Positions 1-4,730 of a stretch of 5,554 bases of DNA are shown here, piece after piece. Where the stretch lies: assembly GCA_030628785.1 (NCBI GenBank), contig DAOVQI010000242.1:1-5554 (forward strand). The letters are read 5' to 3'. Within the stretch, counting starts at the first letter, position 1, and every line of letters begins with the position of its first letter. The DNA comes from Bacteroidota bacterium (GTDB lineage Bacteria > Bacteroidota > Bacteroidia > Bacteroidales > VadinHA17). The translations under genes and the position numbers were made by a program. Under the pieces are notes generated by a model. It did no database searches. It had not been told where the DNA came from and was given only the letters and a program-made list of their open reading frames with translations.

Positions 1-120
1 CAGCGCTTAGCTTCCTGAATTTGGTGCCGAATACTTGCGCCGGACGAAACGTCTGTAACACTAATCAAAACTAGCAGTTCCGGCACGTTTTCTTTGTTTG
101 CTTTATTTTCTACAATAATG
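1..120. other. Unassigned edge segment, no supported gene
   Basis: I recognise no gene here. On the minus strand one frame stays open from about position 163 to the left edge (roughly 54 codons). It reads through residues such as VPELLVLISVTDVSSG and has no ATG. The complementary plus frame is also open from about 19 to 168, so openness alone is weak evidence. The base composition is more balanced than in the AT-rich spacers further right. The segment could be the start of something lying outside the window, or part of a dispersed repeat that ends at the hairpin at 121-137. Neither can be settled from this window. Confidence 0.3.
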
Positions 121-137
121 TTACCCCTCCGGGGTAA
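121..137. repeat. Perfect short hairpin, 7-bp stem
   Basis: TTACCCC (121-127) and GGGGTAA (131-137) are exact reverse complements around a three-base TCC loop. No run of T follows on either strand, so this is not a typical intrinsic terminator. It marks the border between the unassigned edge segment and the repeat-rich island. Compact hairpins of this kind are often dispersed REP-like elements, but that reading is an inference. Confidence 0.6.
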
Positions 138-200
138 TTGCTCTGGCGACCCAGTACCCGGTACCTAGTACCCAGTCACCCAGTCTCCCCATCTTCTTCT

Positions 201-218
201 CAACCTCAACCTCAACCT
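201..218. repeat. CAACCT tandem, three units
   Basis: Three perfect copies of the hexamer CAACCT stand head to tail. A CTTCTT run lies just before them. The related string AACCTCAACCACC reappears at 412-424, beside the stop codon of the hydrolase gene, so the same low-complexity word was placed twice in this spacer. Confidence 0.7.
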
Positions 219-236
219 CCATTCCTTAACACAGAC

Positions 237-264
237 CCTGCCAGGTCAGCCAGACCCTGGCAGG
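237..264. repeat. CCTGCCAGG / CCTGGCAGG inverted pair
   Basis: AGACCCTGCCAGGTC (233-247) and AGACCCTGGCAGGTC (252-266) are direct repeats that differ at one base. Because the core is nearly palindromic, the nine-base cores (237-245 and 256-264) are also exact reverse complements, separated by ten bases. The locus can therefore form either two small hairpins or one larger stem. No function is evident. A dispersed palindromic element or a protein-binding site are both possible. Confidence 0.65.
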
Positions 265-300
265 TCTCTCCCAGTCTCCAAGTCACATAATCACCCAGTC

Positions 301-324
301 GCTCTTTCGCTCTTTCGCTCCCTC
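301..324. repeat. GCTCTTTC tandem, two exact units plus one variant
   Basis: The octamer GCTCTTTC is repeated exactly at 301-308 and 309-316 and is followed by the variant GCTCCCTC at 317-324. It is a short microsatellite inside the repeat-rich spacer, with no sign of coding or regulatory use. Confidence 0.7.
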
Positions 325-364
325 TACCTTTAATCGTTCATCTTTCATCGTTCTCCCCATCTCC

Positions 365-400
365 CCCGCCCGAACGACTGGAGTCGTCCAGTCGGGCGGG
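365..400. repeat. GC-rich nested hairpin 3' of the hydrolase gene
   Basis: CCCGCCCGA (365-373) pairs exactly with TCGGGCGGG (392-400). The loop holds a second perfect stem, ACGACT (374-379) with AGTCGT (382-387). An alternative fold pairs CGACTGG (375-381) with CCAGTCG (388-394). It lies 32-67 bases beyond the minus-strand stop codon at 432-434, a fitting place for transcript-end protection or termination. However, no T-run follows on either strand, so a classic intrinsic terminator is not supported. It is much more GC-rich than its surroundings, which suggests an inserted palindromic element. Confidence 0.6.
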
Positions 401-431
401 CAGTCACCCTTAACCTCAACCACCAACACTA

Positions 432-2126
432 TCAGTACCCTGCAGCCTGTCCATCCTTCCTCGATTCAGAGGCACCGTAGTAAACTTTGTTTTTCTCATC
501 CCACATGATAGCCTGGTAGCCTCCGTAACCACCAACAGTCCATTGAATGCGATGACCTTTTCTTAATAAAGCACGGATCGTTTCGTAAGGTATACCACTT
601 TCCAGGTAAACAGTTCCTCCATCGGTTATTTTTCCTCCGGTTGGTTGGGAAGAGCCTCCATGCCGGATCCTTAGTGCATCTCCGGCTTCCTGCAGGTTCA
701 TGCCAAAATCAACCAGGTTAATAACGACCTGGGCATGCCCCTGTGGTTGCATAGATCCGCCCATAACACCAAAACTAATCCATGGCTTACCATCTTTTGT
801 AATGAAGCCGGGTATAATGGTGTGAAAGGGCCTTTTTCCCGGGGCATAACAATTGAAATGACCTTCCTTCAGCGAAAACAATTCCCCGCGATCCTGCAGG
901 ATGAAACCTAATCCATCAGGCGCCATACCTGAACCCATTCCGCGATAATTACTCTGGATTAAAGAAACCATAGTCCCTTCACTGTCAGCAACGGTCAAAA
1001 AAATTGTGTTTCCATGTTCCATCTCACCAGCATCAATCCTTCTTGCTGCCCTGTTTGGATTAATTAATTCTCTTCTTTTGGAGGCATATTCTTCCGAAAT
1101 CAGCTTCTCAACAGGGATGTCCTGAAAGGCAGGATCTGCATAATATTTGGCTCTGTCTTCGAACGCCAGTTTTTTTGCCTCAATGAAATGGTGTATGTAT
1201 TCAGCGCTGCCAAACCCCATAGAGGTCATGTCAAATCCTTCCAGGATGTTTAGTATTTGTAGAGCTGCTATTCCCTGTCCATTGGGAGGCAGTTCCCAGA
1301 TATCGTATCCACGGTAATTTACTGAGACGGGATCAACCCATTCAGAAGTATGATTTGCCATATCTTCATAAAACAGAAACCCATCCATTTTTCTCATAAA
1401 GGCATCAATGGTTTTTGCGATTTCTCCTTTATAGAAGACATTCCTGCCTCCTTTGGCAATTTTTTCAAGCGTGTTTGCCAGGTATGGATTCTTAAAAATC
1501 TCTCCTTTTTGTGGAGGGCTGCCATTTGGCATATATATTTCCGCAATGTTTGGGTATCTGGACAGTGACCTGGCTCCACCTCGCCAGTACGAAGCAATGA
1601 GCTCTGTTACCGGGAAACCGTTTCGTGCATAATTGATAGCCGGCTGCAGGATCTCACTCATTGGCAGGCTGCCGAATTTTTTAAACATTTCAAACCAACC
1701 ATCTACACATCCTGGAACAGAAACAGGTAATGGTCCGTAGGATGGAATTTTTTCATAACCCTTTTCCTTGAAATAGTCTAAAGTTAAGGATTTAGGTGAG
1801 CGGCCACTGGCATTCAAACCATAGAGTTTCTTGGTTTTCCCATCCCATATGATAGCAAAAAGGTCACCCCCTATGCCGCTTCCTGTGGGTTCAACCAGCC
1901 CTAATACTGCGTTTGCAGCAATGGCAGCATCCACCGCATTTCCTCCTTTCTTTAAAATATCAAGGGCGACCTGGGTGGCCAAAGGCTGACTTGTGCAAGC
2001 CATCCCGTGTTGTGCAATTACTTCCGACCGGGTTGCAAAATCCCTTCCGGTCAGGCGATCCTGGGCAATAAGGATCCCTGAAAATAGGAAGATAACAAGG
2101 ACATAACCTATAACTTTTTTCATCAT
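432..2126 (-). CDS. ggt: Exported gamma-glutamyltransferase-family hydrolase (YwrD-like)
   Basis: This 564-residue protein belongs to the gamma-glutamyltransferase family of N-terminal nucleophile hydrolases, which cleave gamma-glutamyl amide bonds in glutathione and related compounds. Residues 1-21 form a signal peptide (MMKK, then a hydrophobic stretch, probable cleavage near A21-Q22), so it should act in the periplasm. There is no lipobox cysteine. The expected order of motifs is present: TGSGIGGD (81-88), SGRSP with R109 at the glutamate-carboxylate position, LPPNGQG (279-285), HGNT with predicted nucleophile T374, and the oxyanion pair G456-G457 in GGSMQPQGH. Self-cleavage before T374 would give a small subunit of 191 residues, the usual size. 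The positions after N393 (QDRGELF, 411-417) and PFHT (433-436) differ from the E. coli enzyme and resemble the YwrD-like branch. The segment where E. coli has its lid loop is short. A second ATG directly follows the first, and no Shine-Dalgarno is seen. It probably shares a transcript with the amidohydrolase gene 65 bases upstream. The family is secure, the substrate is not. Confidence 0.93.
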   Translation of the reverse strand: MMKKVIGYVLVIFLFSGILIAQDRLTGRDFATRSEVIAQHGMACTSQPLATQVALDILKKGGNAVDAAIAANAVLGLVEPTGSGIGGDLFAIIWDGKTKKLYGLNASGRSPKSLTLDYFKEKGYEKIPSYGPLPVSVPGCVDGWFEMFKKFGSLPMSEILQPAINYARNGFPVTELIASYWRGGARSLSRYPNIAEIYMPNGSPPQKGEIFKNPYLANTLEKIAKGGRNVFYKGEIAKTIDAFMRKMDGFLFYEDMANHTSEWVDPVSVNYRGYDIWELPPNGQGIAALQILNILEGFDMTSMGFGSAEYIHHFIEAKKLAFEDRAKYYADPAFQDIPVEKLISEEYASKRRELINPNRAARRIDAGEMEHGNTIFLTVADSEGTMVSLIQSNYRGMGSGMAPDGLGFILQDRGELFSLKEGHFNCYAPGKRPFHTIIPGFITKDGKPWISFGVMGGSMQPQGHAQVVINLVDFGMNLQEAGDALRIRHGGSSQPTGGKITDGGTVYLESGIPYETIRALLRKGHRIQWTVGGYGGYQAIMWDEKNKVYYGASESRKDGQAAGY

Positions 2127-2152
2127 TTAATGAGTTTAATAATTTCTAAATT

Positions 2153-2198
2153 GTTAAAGTGTTAAGGTGTTTAAGTGTTTGTGTTAAATTGTTAATGT
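2153..2198. repeat. Degenerate 8-bp tandem repeat in the intergenic gap
   Basis: Six units with consensus near GTTAAAGT follow each other: GTTAAAGT (2153-2160), GTTAAGGT (2161-2168), GTTTAAGT (2169-2176), a shortened GTTTGT (2177-2182), GTTAAATT (2183-2190) and GTTAATGT (2191-2198). The array fills most of the 65-base gap between the two minus-strand genes. Its last unit covers the TAA stop codon (2192-2194) and the final codon of the amidohydrolase gene. Read as mRNA it is an unstructured, A- and C-rich leader before the downstream start codon. Confidence 0.75.
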
Positions 2199-3532
2199 GC
2201 TAACAGACGGATAGCCGCTGAACTCATTGCTTTTATACCAGTTTTTATGGTTTTTAAATAATCAGGGGCAAATTTGGGTGAATGCAATGGCGGGAGATCA
2301 ATACCATTTTTTTTGTTGATTGCAAAATCTTCGTGACTTACTGCTCCGACCCAGAACATAAATACAGGTACTTTTTCCGCAGTCCTTCCATAATTTCCAA
2401 AATCTTCTCCAGCCATAGTTGGTTCAACCATAATAACATTTCTTTCTCCAAGACTTTCCCTAAATATGTCTGCTACCCTGTTTGTTAGGGCAGGATCGTT
2501 ATATACTGGTGGAGTAAATTGATCAGGGAAAAAAATTTCAGGATATTTCTCTTCCGGTAATCCTGCTGAAACAGCTATACCTCTAGTGATACGTTTGATG
2601 GATTCTACTGTTTGGTAGTATACCTCATTTTTGTAAAAACGAAGTGTTAACTGGAGTTTAACTTCGTCAGGTATAATGTTATACTGAGTTCCTCCATGAA
2701 TAGATCCCACCGTAACCACGGCTGATTTCAGAGGATTTATTTCCCTGCTGACAATGGTTTGTAAGGCAAGAACTGTTCTGGATGCCAGTACCACCGGGTC
2801 GATAGTGGTATGTGGATAAGCTGCGTGGCCTCCTATTCCAAAAATTTTGATATCCACTGAGTTTACACCGGCAAACGCAGCTCCCGGGCAATATCCAACG
2901 GTTCCCGATTCCAGAGATGGATTGACGTGAAATGCCAATCCATAATCAGGAACAGGAAACTTAGTAAACAAACCTGCATCAATCATAGCATTAGCTCCAC
3001 CGCTTTTTTCTTCAGCTTGCTGGGCGATCATAATAAGTGTTCCTTTCCAGTAATTCTTCAACTTTACCAGGGTATTGGCAACCCCAACCCAAACCGTCAT
3101 ATGAACATCATGTCCGCAGGCATGCATAACCGGTAATTCTTTACCTGTATTATCTTTTGCTCTGACTTTGCTGGCAAATATAAGCCCGGTTTTTTCCAAA
3201 ATTGGCAGGGCATCCATATCTGTCCTGAGAAGAAGGGTATTTCCCTCTCCGTTTTTGTAAACACCCACAACACTATTTCCTCCAAAGTTGGTAGTAACCT
3301 CAAACCCTAATGTTGAAAGTTCCTGAGCCATTCTCTTTGATGTTTTAAATTCCATGAAGGATAGTTCCGGATTTTGATGGAGGTGTTTGTATAAAACTTC
3401 ATAGTATTTTAGATGGTCAGTTATCTCTGTAGAAATTTTTTCAAATAGGTCGTTTTCCTGAGCCCAATGTGGAAAACTAAATATACTGATAGTGATTATC
3501 AGGATGATGGATCTGTATCTATTCATATTCAT
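2192..3532 (-). CDS. Exported M20D-type amidohydrolase
   Basis: This 446-residue protein is a di-metal peptidase/amidohydrolase of the M20D group, which includes hippurate hydrolase, N-acyl-amino-acid amidohydrolases and plant IAA-amino-acid hydrolases. Visible motifs are HQNPELSF (52-59), LLLRTDMDALP (100-110), HACGHDVH (137-144), QQAEEKSGG (171-179), FHVNP (201-205), the dimerisation-domain stretch GIGGHAAYPH (232-241), MAGEDF (373-378) and PPLHSP (414-419). By family alignment the metal ligands are C139, H141, E175, H202 and H417, with E174 as general base. All are present, so the enzyme should be active. Residues 1-24 look like a signal peptide (MNMNRYR, then hydrophobic residues to about P21, cleavage near A24-Q25), so the enzyme would be periplasmic, whereas many bacterial relatives are cytoplasmic. 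The start at 3532 keeps the whole signal peptide, and an in-frame ATG two codons later is an alternative. It is the first gene of the likely two-gene transcript. It would release amino acids from N-acyl or amide conjugates, but the exact substrate cannot be read from the sequence. Confidence 0.92.
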   Translation of the reverse strand: MNMNRYRSIILIITISIFSFPHWAQENDLFEKISTEITDHLKYYEVLYKHLHQNPELSFMEFKTSKRMAQELSTLGFEVTTNFGGNSVVGVYKNGEGNTLLLRTDMDALPILEKTGLIFASKVRAKDNTGKELPVMHACGHDVHMTVWVGVANTLVKLKNYWKGTLIMIAQQAEEKSGGANAMIDAGLFTKFPVPDYGLAFHVNPSLESGTVGYCPGAAFAGVNSVDIKIFGIGGHAAYPHTTIDPVVLASRTVLALQTIVSREINPLKSAVVTVGSIHGGTQYNIIPDEVKLQLTLRFYKNEVYYQTVESIKRITRGIAVSAGLPEEKYPEIFFPDQFTPPVYNDPALTNRVADIFRESLGERNVIMVEPTMAGEDFGNYGRTAEKVPVFMFWVGAVSHEDFAINKKNGIDLPPLHSPKFAPDYLKTIKTGIKAMSSAAIRLLAH

Positions 3533-3579
3533 ATGTTTGACAAAATCCCAAATCTCAAAAAAATTCCAATATTTTAAAT

Positions 3580-3608
3580 CTTAAATTTTCAAACAGTTTG
3601 AAATTAAG
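3580..3608. repeat. Inverted repeat, operator-like, upstream of the amidohydrolase
   Basis: TTTCAAAC (3587-3594) and GTTTGAAA (3596-3603) are exact reverse complements around one central base. The symmetry continues outward as CTTAA (3580-3584) and TTAAG (3604-3608), after a two-base bulge on the left. It lies 48-76 bases upstream of the amidohydrolase start and just downstream of the predicted -7 box, where a repressor site or a leader hairpin would make sense. The function is inferred from position only. Confidence 0.45.
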
Positions 3609-3627
3609 AAAGCACGAAAAATGAATT

Positions 3628-3635
3628 CAAAAGTA
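3628..3635 (-). promoter_or_regulatory. Possible Bacteroidota -7 box for the amidohydrolase-ggt unit
   Basis: Read on the minus strand this is TACTTTTG, an exact match to the TAnnTTTG -7 consensus known from Bacteroidota. A matching TTTG -33 element is not visible at the usual distance upstream, so the call rests on one box in AT-rich DNA. If real, transcription would start near 3621, giving a leader of about 90 bases that carries the inverted repeat at 3580-3608. Confidence 0.3.
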
Positions 3636-3893
3636 TAAAACTTTTTTGGTTATAATTGACTAAAGCTGACACTTCTGAAATTATGAAACAGAATCCAGGA
3701 TGGGGTTGAAAAGGTCGTAAATTGCGCTGCAAAAGCATAAAAACAATACTAAAACTTAACTGATGAAACAGCCTCTTCTTTACTTCCGTATCATGCCATA
3801 AGCTTACTAAATAAGTTATAAAACATGCCTGAATTTTTAAACACATTCGTGTAAAGTACTACTTTTATTTTTTTTTATACTTTCTGTGATCAA

Positions 3894-4727
3894 ATGAATA
3901 AAGTTGTTGAAAAGGAATATTTATCTGACTTAGTTGTTAAGTTAGTAATAGAAGCCCCGGCAATAGCCAAAAGCCGTAAGGCAGGGCATTTTATTATTCT
4001 CCGGTTGGGTAAAAAGGGAGAACGTATCCCGTTAACAATTGTTGGAGCCGATGTTGAAAAGGGAACAATAACAATTATTATTCAAAAGGTTGGTGTCTCT
4101 TCTATAAAATTAGCAAACCTGGAGGTTGATGAATATATTACTGACGTTGTAGGTCCTCTTGGAAACCCAACCCATGTTAAAAAAGTCGGAACGGTTCTTG
4201 CTTCCGGTGGCGGAGTTGGTGTTGCCCCCTTGCTGCCCATTGTTGAAGCGTTTAAAAAAGCAGGAAATAAGGTGATTACGGTCCTGGCAGCAAGGACGAA
4301 GGAGTTGATCATTCTCGAAGAACAGATCCGGAATTTTTCGGATGAAGTGGTGATCATGACAGATGATGGTTCATATGGAAAGAAAGGACTAGTTACCAAT
4401 GGGATGGAGGATATTATCAAAAGAGAAAAAATCGATATTGCCGTTACGGTCGGACCAGCAATAATGATGAAATTTGTAGCCCTACTGACTAAAAAATACA
4501 ACATACCCACTTTGGCAAGTTTAAATACCATAATGGTCGATGGTACCGGAATGTGCGGTGCATGCAGGGTTACTGTTGGAGGTAAGACCCGGTTTGTTTG
4601 TGTTGACGGACCTGAATTTGATGCCCACCAGGTAGATTTCGATGAAATGTTATGCAGGTTAAATGCGTATAAAAACCTGGAAGAGAAAGCTTATGAGAAT
4701 TATATAGGTAAATACAGAAAAGCATAA
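3894..4727 (+). CDS. nfnA: NfnA-type small subunit of ferredoxin:NADP oxidoreductase (SudB-like)
   Basis: This 277-residue cytoplasmic flavoprotein is related to the PyrK/ferredoxin-NADP reductase fold. In the NfnAB complex this subunit binds FAD and NAD(H) and passes electrons to a [2Fe-2S] cluster and the large subunit. Residues 1-97 form the FAD domain, with RIPLTI (44-49) as flavin-contact motif. Residues 98-205 form the nucleotide domain, with SGGGVGVAP (104-112). The cluster segment is VDGTGMCGACRV (215-226) plus C236. Its pattern is D216-x4-C221-x2-C224-x11-C236, so Asp replaces the first Cys found in PyrK. This matches the Asp/three-Cys cluster reported for Pyrococcus sulfide dehydrogenase and NfnA, and it separates this protein from a true dihydroorotate dehydrogenase subunit. 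The length is normal and there is no signal peptide. The start at 3894 fits the family N-terminus. The gene is the first of an operon with nfnB, three bases downstream. A sulfide dehydrogenase label is also used for this family. Confidence 0.92.
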   Translation: MNKVVEKEYLSDLVVKLVIEAPAIAKSRKAGHFIILRLGKKGERIPLTIVGADVEKGTITIIIQKVGVSSIKLANLEVDEYITDVVGPLGNPTHVKKVGTVLASGGGVGVAPLLPIVEAFKKAGNKVITVLAARTKELIILEEQIRNFSDEVVIMTDDGSYGKKGLVTNGMEDIIKREKIDIAVTVGPAIMMKFVALLTKKYNIPTLASLNTIMVDGTGMCGACRVTVGGKTRFVCVDGPEFDAHQVDFDEMLCRLNAYKNLEEKAYENYIGKYRKA

Positions 4728-4730
4728 GTG

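Larger units (their letters stand above)
149..299. repeat. Dispersed ACCCAGT direct repeats
   Basis: The word ACCCAGT occurs at 149-155, 170-176, 178-184 and 293-299. A close variant CCCAGTCTCC lies at 270-279 and matches the context of the copy at 178-184 (CCCAGTCTCC). Between the first two copies lies the related GTACCCGGTACCTAGTAC. The copies are irregularly spaced and interrupted by other repeats, so they are not a clean tandem array or a CRISPR. Confidence 0.6.
138..431. repeat. Repeat-rich, gene-free island
   Basis: This stretch of about 290 bases downstream of the minus-strand hydrolase gene contains no supportable gene. It is pyrimidine-rich on the plus strand and almost entirely built of short repeats: ACCCAGT words, CAACCT and GCTCTTTC tandems, a repeated ATCGTTC (333-339, 347-353), an inverted CCTGCCAGG pair and a GC-rich hairpin. 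CTCAACC words recur close to the end of the hydrolase gene (414-421). I see no promoter, RNA gene or open frame with coding character. It is most likely a recombination- or slippage-grown intergenic spacer. Confidence 0.6.
3533..3893. other. AT-rich divergent intergenic spacer
   Basis: These 361 bases separate the outward-facing amidohydrolase (minus) and nfnA (plus) genes, so both promoters should lie here. The part next to the amidohydrolase (3541-3590) is low-complexity, with CAAAATCCC, CAAATCTC and AAATTCC-like words. I see an inverted repeat at 3580-3608 and a minus-strand -7 box at 3628-3635. For nfnA I find no convincing Bacteroidota-type promoter. TATACTTTC at 3877-3885 resembles a -7 box, but its spacing is off and it sits almost on the start codon. 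No RNA gene or riboswitch fold was recognised. Confidence 0.55.

Noticed and set aside
149..324. CRISPR-like array
   Set aside because: The repeat words are only 6-8 bases, differ from each other and are not separated by spacers of uniform length.
365..400. Intrinsic terminator for the minus-strand transcript
   Set aside because: The stem is strong, but no T-run follows on the minus strand (it continues as GGAGATGGGG), so I list it only as a palindromic repeat.
1350..1597. Short open frames on both strands inside the ggt gene
   Set aside because: Both overlap well-conserved coding sequence of the gamma-glutamyltransferase homologue in other frames and have no independent motif.
3532..3539. 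Plus-strand TATGTTTG as -7 box for nfnA
   Set aside because: It overlaps the amidohydrolase start codon, lacks a -33 element, and would give a leader of about 350 bases.
3604..3846. Minus-strand open frame of 80 codons in the divergent spacer
   Set aside because: It resembles no family I know, shows no coding character beyond AT-rich hydrophobic codons, and overlaps the probable promoter region of the amidohydrolase.
4082..4531. Minus-strand open frame of 149 codons inside nfnA
   Set aside because: It lies fully antisense to a gene with clear conserved motifs, and its residues are what the complement of that gene gives.
3894..4727. Dihydroorotate dehydrogenase electron-transfer subunit PyrK
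   Set aside because: The first cluster Cys is replaced by D216 and the next gene is a GltD-like NfnB subunit rather than pyrD.
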